This document shows positions 1 through 9,562 of a stretch of 64,000 bases of DNA, piece after piece. Source of the DNA: Zygnema cylindricum (Eukaryota; Streptophyta; Zygnematophyceae; Zygnematales; Zygnemataceae); assembly GCA_037447655.1 (NCBI GenBank), contig JBBHKE010001156.1:138811-202810 (forward strand), given 5' to 3'. Made by a program: the position numbers and the translations under genes. The notes under the pieces are model-generated. The model did no database searches, was not told the origin of the DNA, and saw nothing but the letters and a program-made list of their open reading frames with translations. How positions within the stretch are numbered: position 1 is the stretch's first letter; every line of letters starts with the position of its first letter.

Positions 1-475
1 TGGCATAGTTCATGGCTTCGGCCCAAAATCTCTTTCATATTTTCTCGTCTACCAACATACTACATACACTATCTCCTAGTGTTTGGTTTAATCTCTCTGC
101 TACCCCATTTTTGTTCTAGATTATGTGGTATAGTCTTTTGGTGTTGAACTCCCTCATCTCTTAAGTATTCCTCAAACTAATTAGAGATATGTTCTCCCCC
201 ATTATCACTGCTTGTTCTCTTAATGGGGGTTCCATACAACTTCTCACTCCATGCTTTATATTCTTTGAAGTAAGTTTGTGTCTCAGACTTTATTTTTAGG
301 AAGTAAACTCTAGAGTACCTAGACCAGTCATCAGTTATTATCAACATATATCTCTTCCCTCCAATTGAGGGTACCCTTGCTGGTCCCCAGATATCTGTGT
401 GGATCAAATTTAGTACCTTTTCTCCTCTATATGTGGCGGTTTTAGGAAAAGGGAGTCAGTGAGCCTTACTTTGGG
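1..475 (-). pseudogene. Copia-B pol fragment (integrase core)
   Basis: This is the downstream half of a Ty1/copia polyprotein on the minus strand, truncated by the window edge. Codons for the integrase core are clear at 177-407: an HTDIWGP block (first catalytic Asp), a TDDWSRYSRVYF block and a SDNGGE block (second catalytic Asp). Toward 475 the frame runs back through a LPFPKT segment to the CAQSKAH part of the integrase zinc finger. At least one in-frame stop follows the zinc finger, so the copy is dead. The missing upstream half lies at 6959-8591 because Copia-A inserted here. The integrase would join retrotransposon cDNA to the host chromosome. Confidence 0.85.
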
Positions 476-480
476 CACAC
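476..480. repeat. Target-site duplication, left copy (CACAC)
   Basis: The five bases CACAC immediately precede the Copia-A 5' LTR and recur at 6959-6963 immediately after the 3' LTR. Removing Copia-A and one copy restores the Copia-B reading frame across the integrase zinc finger. Confidence 0.85.
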
Positions 481-1571
481 TGTAGAAATTGAAAGTTCAT
501 TTTTTTAAGTAATTTCTAGGTCTAATTAAAATACAGAAAGAAGCCGAGGCAGTTTATCTCTAACTTCTCTCTCCAATTCCCACACTTGTCGCAGCCACTG
601 GGAAGTTGGAGTGGAGGCTAAATCCATGGCTGCCTAGGCTATCCAGAGTTTTACGGGAAATAGATAAGTTTATTTACCGATAAGTTTATTTACTAAAAAG
701 GTAGATGTCGGAACTAGGATTTGATCCTGGCACTTGCGGAATGTTAGTTAGCCGGTAGCCGGTAGTCCTAACCGTTAAGTCTAAGAATAATGATATATTA
801 TGTAGGGTTTGATACTTATTTAAATATTATAATGTAGGATAATTCATTTAACTACAATGGTTTACGGGATACAAAGATTCTGTTATGTAAAAGTACAGAT
901 TACGGTATGTATAAGAAACAAATACCGCGCAAGTATTTATGACGACTACGATTGAAATCTGCATTCAATCGGACAGCCGGGAAGAAAGCCTAGATCGCGG
1001 AAGAGAATCTCGACGGTTTGTGGTTATTGCCATATTGGATCACACGTGGCAAAATTACGTTGGATCGCGGCATCCCCGGGGATTACGGGACCGAACCCGA
1101 ATATTACATGTGTCGACTTTTAGGCCATGTCGTACAGTTTCCATACAGAAAGTACACCGGCAGTTGTACTTTTGTGACGGAAGTGTAATATAATTGATTC
1201 TGCACATGAGTAGATAGATTTTGTGAGAGAGATAGGACTTAGAAAAAATTGGTAGAGAAACACCTCTCTCCCAAAGAGCTTCTGTACAAAATGTCAACTT
1301 TGACCCTCCATAACTTACTTCTAAAAGGAGCAAATTCAGAGATTCTTTTTGTTATCGACACAAGGATAACTTACTTCTAAAAGGAGCAAATTCAGAGATT
1401 CTTTTTGTTATCGACACAAGGGAGTCTTGCCTTCACAGGAATGAAGGTGGTCGGAGTTTTTGTTTGCCAGGGTGGTAGTTATTATTTCTTAAACAAAAAG
1501 GTGTAAGGGTTATCCTAGAGGCTTCTTGGAAGCTGTCCACTCTGAGGACTTATGGAGGTCTTAGAGTTTCT
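481..1571 (+). repeat. Copia-A 5' LTR
   Basis: About 1.09 kb, starting TGTAGAAATTGA and ending in GAGTTTCT; the 3' LTR ends in GAGTTTCA, so the terminal CA is mutated here. An AT-rich TATA-like stretch (TATTTAAATATTA) lies near 820. The LTR carries an antisense tRNA-like module at 707-786. A direct repeat of about 53 bp, containing the string ACTTCTAAAAGGAGCA, occurs near 1316 and again near 1370; the 3' LTR has only one copy. Confidence 0.88.
707..786 (-). other. tRNA-like module in Copia-A 5' LTR
   Basis: Read on the minus strand, an A-box-like TTAACGGTTAGGAC is followed about 40 nt later by CCAGGATCAAATCCT, which resembles a T-arm and B box. The equivalent segment occurs in every complete A/B-family LTR in the window, always antisense to the element. 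The outer acceptor-like stem is poor in this copy. It is not a functional tRNA. Confidence 0.55.
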
Positions 1572-2492
1572 GGTTATGGGCCCACCCTTTAGGGTACCCA
1601 TCTTTAATGGAACCAGCTTCATATACTGGGAAAGTATGATGATAGGAGCTCTATGCGAGAAAAGGTTTTGGGGGATAGTGAGTGGACGAGTGGGGAGTCC
1701 ATCAAGTCTTGGAATCCCTCCAGGATTTTGAGGAAGTAGATTCACAAGGAAAGCAGATCCATCTTCAATGGAGGAGACAAAGGAAGGAGAGGTGGTGGAC
1801 AAAGCAACGGAGAAGGAGACAACCTCACCAATAGCATCTGGTTCAGCATTCATGTCACCTATTCCAAGGAACGAGGAGAATGATACTAATATATAGGACT
1901 TTAACAATATGGCGCCAAAGCTCTTCATCCTCCGCCATCTTACTCAAGTGCTTCGATGACCTAATTTGCAGGAAGAAAAGGCATGCGATCTTTGGATGGA
2001 TCTAATAGAGATGTACCAAAGTGGTACGATTCAGCAACAACAGTTGGCTGATCAGAAAGTTAAGGAGTATGTATACAAAGGGGGGAAGATGTTGGATTTT
2101 TGCAATGAGCTAGCTACACTTTTTATGAAGATAGAGAGTGCTAGAAAAGATTTTAGTGAAAAAGAAAAGGTTAATTTTTTACTGATGAAGTTACCCGATG
2201 AGTTCGAGAACATAACCAACTGTGTGCACGACTTGCCACACTCAAGGTGGATATGGAACTCAGTGGTAGGGATGATTCTCGTTCGGGAGAATACGATTGA
2301 GATGCAAAGGGGAGGAAAGAGTGAGCAAGCCTTGGCCTCCTTTACCGATTCGAGAAACAAAGATTCCCAAAAACCGGTAAGAAACTATGGGGGGAGGGAG
2401 CAGAAAAAATAGACCGACGAGTTAAGACCAAGGGCTCCCAAAGGTTTATGTCATTTTTGTAAGAAACCGGGCCACTATTTGGCAGAGTGCAC
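1552..2492 (+). pseudogene. Copia-A gag (nucleocapsid/capsid), broken
   Basis: The best gag start is an ATG at 1552 inside the LTR (ATG GAG GTC). It reads in frame through the PBS ATG at 1576 into a typical copia capsid N-terminus with a PIFNGTSFIYWESMM block. That frame stops near 1725. The UBN2-like capsid region continues at 1966-2412, with LWMDLIEMYQSGT, VNFLLMKLPDEF and related blocks. A zinc knuckle of the form CX2CX4HX4C (CHFCKKPGHYLAEC) follows near 2449-2490, after a TAG stop near 2410. Gag packages the element RNA into cytoplasmic particles. Several stops make this copy non-functional. Confidence 0.8.
1572..1586 (+). other. Primer binding site, half-tRNA initiator Met type
   Basis: The sequence GGTTATGGGCCCACC starts directly after the LTR. 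It is the exact complement of the anticodon stem-loop of plant initiator tRNA-Met (GGTGGGCCCATAACC), not of its 3' acceptor end. Drosophila copia and yeast Ty5 are known to prime from such cleaved half tRNAs. The ATG within it is in frame with gag. Confidence 0.85.
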
Positions 2493-3758
2493 TAAGCTAA
2501 CCGAGTTTCGATTGAAAGAGGGACAGACTTGTGAAACCCCGAGAGGAAAGAAAAAGGCCCTTGTGACACAAATACATGAGGCGGAATCCAAGGACGAGGA
2601 CGATGAGCTCCTATTGGATGAGGAGTTGGAGGCGAAAAACAAGGTCAAAATTCCACGAAGGCAGAAATGTGCTTACGGTGGATTAAAAGGTGAAGCAGGC
2701 TGGATTGTAGATTCAGGTGCCTCCATGCACATGTGTAAGGATAAACACCTGTTCACTAAGATAAGAAAGATTCCCACCGTAGAGATAGAGTACGGGGATG
2801 GGAGGATAGTCACCACTACTCTTGTAGGATCGGTAGATTTGAAAGTGTTAGTAGAAGGAAAGACATCCATAGTAACATTCTGCGATGTATTGTTTATTCC
2901 GGAGCTGAACAAAAACCTCATCTCTACATCTGTATTAAAAGATAAGGGTTTTTTTACTAGTATTAGGGAAGGAGTCTTTGCTGCTAGTTTTGAGGAGGAT
3001 GTCTATTTCATTGCTGAGAAAGGTAGCCATGGGATGTTTAGGCTGGTTTTAAATAATGAAATGAAGAAACTTTATTATGTTGGTGTTCATAATATTATGA
3101 TGTGGCATAACAGGCTTGGGCATGTGAATCTAGATAAGTTAAGAGAGATGAAAAAGACATGGGTGGTGGAAGGGATTAAGTTCAGTGAGAGTGATAATAT
3201 AAGTGATTGTAGTGGATGTGCTCAAGGTAAAACACATAGCTTACCCTTTCCTAAAACAACCACCTATAAGGGAGAAAAAATTCTAGATCTAGTACACACA
3301 GATATTTGGGGACCAGCTAAAGTGCCCTCACCAGGGGGGAAGAGATTTATGATGACTATCACTGATGATTGGTCTCGGCATTCTAGGGTGTATTTTCTGA
3401 AAAATAAGTCAGAAGCTCAGGATTATTTTAGACAATATAAAGCATGGAGCGAAAAACTCCATGAAACTCCAATCAAGAGAGTTAGGAGTGACAATGGTGA
3501 AGAGTATACTTCTTACCAGTTTGAGAATTTTCTGAGGGAAGATGGAGTTCAACACCAAAAGACAGTTCCAGAAAACTCGGAACAGAATGGGGTAGCTGAA
3601 AGATTAAAAAGAACACTAAGTGATAGTGTTAGAAGTATGTTGTCAGATAAGAAGAAAGGAAAAAGGTTTTGGGCTGAAGCAATGAACTGTGCTAATTACC
3701 TCAAAAATAGGGTTCTTACTTCAGCTATAAAAGATCAAACACCTTATGAGAGATAGAC
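2479..3758 (+). pseudogene. Copia-A protease and integrase
   Basis: One open stretch of about 425 codons. It holds the aspartic protease motif WIVDSGASMHM (Asp-Ser-Gly near 2710), which cleaves the polyprotein. The pre-integrase domain follows, with the His2-Cys2 zinc finger (WHNRLGH ... CSGCAQGK, 3103-3230). The integrase core has Asp in HTDIWGP (about 3300), Asp in SDNGEE (about 3490) and Glu in QNGVAER (about 3600). The stretch ends at a TAG at 3754-3756 just after a TPYER block, where intact copia proteins continue. Catalytic residues are present, but the polyprotein is interrupted, so it is scored as a pseudogene. Confidence 0.88.
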
Positions 3759-5115
3759 AGGCCGAAAACCAGACATATCTCACTTAAAGGTTTTTGGCAG
3801 TCAAGTATTTAGTTTAGATACAGATCTGTCTAATTGGAAGCTAGATCCTAAAGGAAAATCGGGATACTTATTAGGATATGATGATGATGTTAAAAGATAT
3901 AGAGATTACGATCTAAAAAGGGAAGATCTAATCTTAGTAAAGCATCTAGTAGTCATGGATGAAGGAAAGTTGGTGGATCCCTTCAAGTATATAAAGTTAA
4001 TAAAAATCAAAATTGAGTCAAAAAATTCTGATGACTTTGAACTTCCTAACTGTCCAAGTTTTAGAGAAGATGGCATTCTTGCAGGTACAAATCAGACCGG
4101 AAAGAACTCGATTGCAGAAACTCCTGTGACAACTCTACCCGAAGCGAAAGACGTGGTGGAAACTCATTCGAAATCAATGGACAGGGGAGAAGCCAAGATT
4201 GTTCTGAAGAACTCACGAGAACCATCTATTCTGGCCACAGATTTTGAGGGGGGAAGGAGAAGTAACAAAAGATTGCAGGAAAAATAGGTTAATAACAAGG
4301 TAACAAAACTATCTCATCAGGATGAACTTCAGACTTATGGAGAGGCGATGACTTGCCTAGAAAGAAACCGGTGGAATAGAGTCTTCAATGAGGAGATGGC
4401 CTCAATTATGACAGCCGATACTTGGGAGCTGGTGGATTATCCACCTTACCGAAAACCAATCGGTTGTAAGTGGATTTTCAAATTAAAATTGAACCCAGAT
4501 AACACAATTGAGCGTTACAAGGCCCGATTAGTGGCAAAGGGATTTACACAAAAGGAGGGAATTGACACGAGGAAACGTTTGCCTCGGTCATAAGATTTCC
4601 CTCCGTCTACATACTTCTTAGTTTGGCAGCAGCGAAAGACATGCAGGTGCACCAGATGGACATCATGAAAACCTTTTTGCATGGAGAATTGGAATAGGAG
4701 ATCTTGAAGCGACAACCCGAAGGATTTGTGGAGGAAAGAGAGGAGAGTAAGGTATGGCGACTGATTAAATCTCTTTTTATGGTTTGAAACAGGTGCCTCG
4801 ACTGTGGAATTAGAAGCTTTATGAGTTTCTTACCGGTCAGGGATATATTCGGATAAACTCAGATCACTCAATCTATGTTTTTGAAGATGAGGAAGGTTTT
4901 ATATTTATTGCAATTTATGTTGATGATTTGCTTGTTTTAAGTAAATCGATGGAAAAAATTAATAAACTGAAAATCGATCTTAAGGGGAGATTTCAAATGA
5001 AGGATATGGGGGAAGCAAAATATATTTTGGGAATTCAAGTAGAAAGAGACTGAACAAAAAGATTATTAGATTGACTCAAAAAGAAGCAATAGGGAACATG
5101 CTTGAAAAATTTCAG
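3759..5115 (+). pseudogene. Copia-A integrase C-terminus and reverse transcriptase
   Basis: This region encodes the variable integrase/RT linker (3759-4330), then the copia reverse transcriptase. The start is marked by CKWIFKLKLNPD and YKARLVAKGFTQKEGID (4465-4563). The catalytic YVDDLLVLSK block lies near 4915-4945 and GRFQMKDMGEAKYILGIQVE near 4990. The frame is lost near 4565 by a small deletion, and stops occur at 4285, near 4696 and near 5053. The RT would copy element RNA into cDNA; this copy cannot. Confidence 0.85.
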
Positions 5116-5883
5116 ATGGATAAAGCTAATAGTTGTACAACTCCAATGGAGTTAAAGAAGGGAAGTAAGAGGAGTGAGGAAGAAGGAGTCATAGTTTTAG
5201 ACGAGAAATTATCTCATGAAGAATAGAAGTTCTTGCAGAATAATCCTTACAGGCAAATAGTGGGAAGTCTAATCTATTTTAGGAATTGTACCCGGCCGGA
5301 TTTAGCTGCAGCTGTAGGAGTGCTGAGTAGAAGTCTAAATGCTCCCACTAAGGGGGATTGGGAGGCAGCTAAGAGAGTTCATCGATATTTGATAGGAACT
5401 AGGGATCTATGGTTATATTTGGGTGGGGAGAATATTGACATCACCACTTGGAGTGATGCCAGTTATGGTGATGCTCCAATGAGGAGATGTACTTCTAGAT
5501 ATGTATTATATTTGGGTGATGGGGCTAGCTATTATAGTAGCAAACATCAAAAGGTTATTGCTTAGTCCACCATGGAGGCTGAATATATGGCCTCTTGCTG
5601 TGCTGTAAAAGAATTGATGTGGGTCAAGTCTTTGCTAAGTGAGCTTGGTCACCTTAAGAGTGGTGTGCAAAATATATTTTGTGATAATCAGGGAGCTATC
5701 GCTCTTTCTGCCCATCATAAACATCATTTTAAAGCCAAACACATGGACATTTGACTCAGCTTTGTTAGAGAGAAAGTAGAAAACAAAATAATCAGTTTAG
5801 AGTACTGACCAGATAGCGAGATGGCAGCACATATGATGACCAAACCTGTGCTTTCCCCTAAGCTACTCTTCTGCAAGGGGTAG
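5116..5883 (+). pseudogene. Copia-A RT thumb and RNase H
   Basis: Codons for RNase H are recognisable: NPYRQIVGSLIYF (about 5240), TWSDASYGDAPMRR (about 5448), SKHQKVIA followed by a TAG stop, TMEAEYMAS (about 5570) and DNQGAIALSAHHKHHFKAKH (about 5685). RNase H removes the RNA template during cDNA synthesis. Stops near 5223, 5563, 5752 and 5806 disrupt it. The polypurine tract follows 28 bases downstream. Confidence 0.85.
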
Positions 5884-5910
5884 TGTGGTCTATAATTACA
5901 GATTGACTAG

Positions 5911-5923
5911 AAAATAAGGGGAG
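5911..5923 (+). other. Polypurine tract of Copia-A
   Basis: AAAATAAGGGGAG lies directly against the 3' LTR start. It is the expected plus-strand primer. The same motif on the minus strand precedes the Copia-E LTR at 62304-62316. Confidence 0.85.
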
Positions 5924-6958
5924 TGTAGAAATTGATGGTTCCTTATTTAAGTATTTTCTAGGTCTAAATTAAAATAGAGAAAGAAGCCGAGACAGTCTAT
6001 CTCTAACTTCTCTCTCCAACTCCCACACTTGTTGCAGTCACTAGGAAGTCGGAGTGGAAGCTAGAGCCATGGCTGCCAAGGCTATCCAGAGGTTTACGGG
6101 AAATAGATTAGTTTTTTTTCCGATAAGTTTATTTTTTAAAAGGGTAGATGTCAGAACCAGGATTTGATCCTGGTACCTACGGAATATTAGATAGCCGGTA
6201 GCCGGTAGTCCTAACCGTTAAGTCTAAGACTAATGATGTATGATATAGGGTTTGATATTTATTTAAATATTATTACGTAACATAATTTATTTTATTACAA
6301 ATGTTTACGGGATACATAGATCTAGTTATGTAAAAGTACGGATTACGGTATGTATAAGAAACAAATACCGCGCAAGTATTTATGACGTCTACGATTGAAA
6401 TCTGCATTCAATCGGACGACCGGGAACAAAGCTGAGATCGCGCAAGAGAATCTCAACAGTTTGTGGTCATCGCCACATTGGATAACACATGGCAAAATTA
6501 TGTTGGATCGCAGCATCCCCGAGGATTACGGGACCGAACTCGGATATGACATGTGTCAACTTTTAAGCCATGTTTTACAGTTTTCGTACAAAAAGTACAC
6601 CGACAACTGTACTTTTGGGTACGAAAGTGTAATATGATTGGTTCTATACATCAGTAGATAGAGTTTGTGAGAGAGATAGGACGTAGAAAAAATTGGTAGA
6701 TAGGACCCTCTCTTCAGAGAGCTTCTGTACAAAAGGTCAACTTTGACCCTCCATAACTTACTTCTCAGGGGAGCAAATTCAGAGATTCTTTTTGCTATCG
6801 ACTTAGAGGAGTCTTGCCTTCACAGGAGTTAAGGTGGTTAGAGTTTTTGTATGCCACGGTGGCAGTTATTCTTGTTGAAACACAAAGGGTCAAGGGTTAT
6901 CCTAGAGGCTTCTTGGAAGCTGTCCACTCTGAGGACTAATGGAGGTATCAGAGTTTCA
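5924..6958 (+). repeat. Copia-A 3' LTR
   Basis: Starts TGTAGAAATTGA and ends GAGTTTCA, 1035 bp. It keeps the conserved ATG GAG near its 3' end (ATG at 6940), which is the gag start in the matching position of the 5' LTR. An antisense tRNA-like module lies at 6150-6229. Confidence 0.88.
6150..6229 (-). other. tRNA-like module in Copia-A 3' LTR
   Basis: On the minus strand, TTAACGGTTAGGAC is followed by a perfect T-arm-like hairpin, CCAGG-ATCAAAT-CCTGG. The loop begins ATC, as in eukaryotic initiator tRNA-Met (ATCGAAA), instead of the usual TTC. There is no acceptor stem that would make a real tRNA. Confidence 0.55.
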
Positions 6959-6963
6959 CACAC
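6959..6963. repeat. Target-site duplication, right copy (CACAC)
   Basis: Matches 476-480 exactly. The sequence beyond it continues the Copia-B zinc finger codons on the minus strand. Confidence 0.85.
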
Positions 6964-8591
6964 CCACTACAATCATCCACCATTTCATTATCACTAAATT
7001 GAATGATTTCTACTACACTAAGCTTCTTCATTTCCCTCAACCTATCATAATGCGCATGCCCCAACTGCTTATGCCAAATCATCAATTTTGGGACTCAAAT
7101 ATAGTAAGCATTCTTCTTTTCATTACCCAGGTGAAGTCTAAACATTCCTTGGCTACCTTTATCTACAGTGTAGTAAACTTCATCCCCATACTTCGATGTA
7201 AAGACTCCCTTTCTAGTGAAGGTATTAAACTCTTTGTCATCTAACACAGATGTAGAGACAAGGTTTTTACTCAGCTGAGGAATATAGAGCACATCTGAGA
7301 AAGTGAGAATATAAGTCTTATCCTCCACTAAAACTTTTAGATCTATTGATCTCACTAGATCTGTCGTAACCACTCTCCCATCCCCATACTCTATTTCTAC
7401 AATAGGGATTATCTTTAGCTTAGTGAAGAGGTCCTTTACACAACACATATGCATGGATGCACCTGAGGCGATAATCCATCCTTCCTCTGGAGCTTTCCGT
7501 ATTGCTCCACGGGCACACTTCTGTCTCGGAGGGATCTCCTTCTCCTCCAGACTCTCGTCAAAATGAAGCTTCCCATCCTCCTCAGAGGTCTGGTCCTCGG
7601 TCTCTCCTGTCACTTTTGTGACCAAAAGTGTCTTTTTCTTCCGTCCGGAAGAACCCCCTCCATGGTTCTCTGGGAGCCTTAGATGCGACAGCTTGACACA
7701 ATCCGCGATAGGCCCTGATTTGCAAAATATATAGGTCATTTAGCCCTCGGCCGCCCAGACCGAACTCTTTCTCCTTTGTATGTTTTCGGTCCGATTCCAC
7801 CTTCCCCTATAGCGCCAGAGCTTGAACGCACTTTCCTCCTTCCCGGACTTAGTCGTTTCGCATAAGTATCATGTGTACCAATGTATTCCACTTCCATGAA
7901 CTATCAGTCATTTCTTGTACTTGTTACACTATATTCTCATACTCGTCGGGTAACTTCATGATCAGGGTGTTAACCTTCATCTTCATTATACCTGTCTATG
8001 TGGCACTCTCCATATAAAAACAAGAAAAATCATTACAGTAGTCTAACATCTTTCCCACTTTGTACGTATAATTTCCCAACTTTTGCTATGCCAACTGGAG
8101 TTCCTGAATTGTAACAGCTCTATAGATCTCTATCAAACTCACCCACAACTCCGCGGCCTTCTAAACGTGAAGGTGAGAGTTGCCAAAGCTTGAGTGAGGT
8201 GTCTCAGAATGAAGTTTTTGGCCGCCATGTTAATGTCTTCCCACATTTGAGTGGCGGTCTCTACTGTCTTCACGATCGCCGCTCCGGGTGTCGTGGGAAT
8301 AAGAGCAATAGGAGTACGAAGTATCTTTTTTTCTTTCTCTTTTTCAGACACACTGCTGTCCCCATCATCTGCCTTCTTTGCTGCAGTAGATGTTGCTACA
8401 GAAAACCTTATTCCATCAAATCCTGGTGATGTTCCATGAGGTGGACTTTTCACTTGTCCACTAACAATACCCCAGTATCGTTTTTCACACAAAGCCCCTG
8501 TCATCATGGCTTCCTAATAAATAAACCCTGGTCTATTGAAGATATGCACCTTAAATGTTGGGCCCATAACTTGCAATTCTGTGTCCTCCAT
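6964..8591 (-). pseudogene. Copia-B gag, protease and pre-integrase
   Basis: The minus strand reads from a gag ATG at 8591 inside the LTR (ATG GAG GAC) through the PBS into a PTFKVHIF block. An in-frame stop follows, then MMTGALCEKRYWGIVSG (about 8507) and the capsid region. The 7095-7739 stretch encodes the protease and pre-integrase domain. The protease motif reads WIIASGASMHM, so the catalytic Asp of DSGA is replaced by Ala. The frame continues through WHKQLGHAHYDRL to the zinc finger CSGC, where Copia-A is inserted. The rest is at 1-475. Confidence 0.85.
8557..8571 (-). other. Copia-B primer binding site
   Basis: On the minus strand AGTTATGGGCCCAAC follows the LTR. It matches the complement of the initiator tRNA-Met anticodon loop over GTTATGGGCCC. 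The internal ATG is in frame with gag. Confidence 0.75.
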
Positions 8592-9557
8592 TGAACTACA
8601 AAATTCAGGAAGCCTCAAGATAGTTATTAACTAACCCACTTTCAATGGCAACCACTGTTGCCCAAGCAAACAAGTTGACAATGTGACTGCACTAGTGTGC
8701 AAGGTGGACTCCCTAGAGTTTGTAGGAAAAAGAATCTCTGAAAACGCCCAACCACGTGATAAGTTATGAGGCAGTAAAAATGCCAATTTGTACAAATCTC
8801 AAAGGGAGAGGTGACTACCTACCAAAATTTACTAAGTCCTAAATCTCTCTAACAAATCCTATCTACTAAAGTACGGACTGATCAGATTAATGTACCAAAC
8901 CAAAAAGTCTTACTGCCGGTGTACCTTTTGTACGACCTATGTACAACAAGGCTATTAATTGGATGCGTGTCCACTTTTCACTCGTCCGTACGTTCCTCAG
9001 AATTCTTGCGATTGAATCTTATCTCTCCATGTGGTGCCAGGTCATGCCACGTAACAAAATGTCAAAGTGACCATTCCACGATCTCAGAGATGACGTGCAC
9101 TGTAGGATAGAATTTAGTATTTGATCTCAACCGTCAAAACAAATGTCTGCTTCATTTTTTTCGTGCGGAATCATAACCGTACTGTATTTAATGCGCTCCA
9201 TGTTTTTATGTTTGTATTTGCGTTAATCGGAATAACTACCGTAACATTGTTTAAATTTTTATCAAACCCTATATACTCTAGCAAACTTCTACGACAGACC
9301 GGTTAGAGCTACCAGCTTCGCCATGCTCTACAGCTCGGAGGTTCGAGTCCTGTCGGACTCAACCTTTTGTTGAGAGTGTCTTAGGTCACTCTTTAGTCCT
9401 GCACAAGTGGAGCTGAGGCAGCCATGGCTCCACTTCTCTCTTTCTCTCCTTTAGTGACTATATCAAGTATGGGGGATGGAGGGAGAGGTGGAGACAGAAT
9501 GCTTGCGCTCTCTTCACTTTTTATCTATTTAGACCCATAAAATAATTATTTTCAACA
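8572..9557 (-). repeat. Copia-B 5' LTR
   Basis: 986 bp, reading TGTTGAAAATAATT at its 5' end (9557) and ending TTGCA (8572). It is clearly related to but diverged from Copia-A LTRs. The five bases ATCTA after 9557 should be one target-site duplication; the partner lies outside the window. Confidence 0.8.
9291..9363 (+). other. tRNA-like module in Copia-B LTR
   Basis: This copy has a D-arm-like CCGGTTAGAGCTACC and an exact Pol III B box, GGTTCGAGTCC, 34 nt further on, in the order and spacing of a tRNA gene. The 5' and 3' ends do not pair into an acceptor stem, so it is a tRNA-derived segment and not a gene. It is antisense to the element, as in the other LTRs. Confidence 0.6.
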
Positions 9558-9562
9558 ATCTA

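Larger units (their letters stand above)
481..6958 (+). mobile_element. Copia-A: full-length Ty1/copia LTR retrotransposon (decayed)
   Basis: The element has two LTRs beginning TGTAGAAATTGA (481-1571 and 5924-6958), a primer binding site, gag, protease, integrase, reverse transcriptase and RNase H in copia order, and a polypurine tract before the 3' LTR. It is flanked by CACAC target-site duplications and sits in opposite orientation inside the integrase region of Copia-B. LTRs differ by many substitutions and small indels, and the coding region has several stops and frameshifts, so the insertion is old and inactive. Related copies in this window are the solo LTR at 50816-51872, the LTR fragment at 54976-56071 and Copia-E at 59756-64000. 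Confidence 0.92.

Noticed and set aside
9291-9363. Functional tRNA gene (B box GGTTCGAGTCC present)
   Set aside because: No acceptor stem pairs the two ends, there is no clear anticodon stem, and the segment lies at the conserved tRNA-like position of an LTR.
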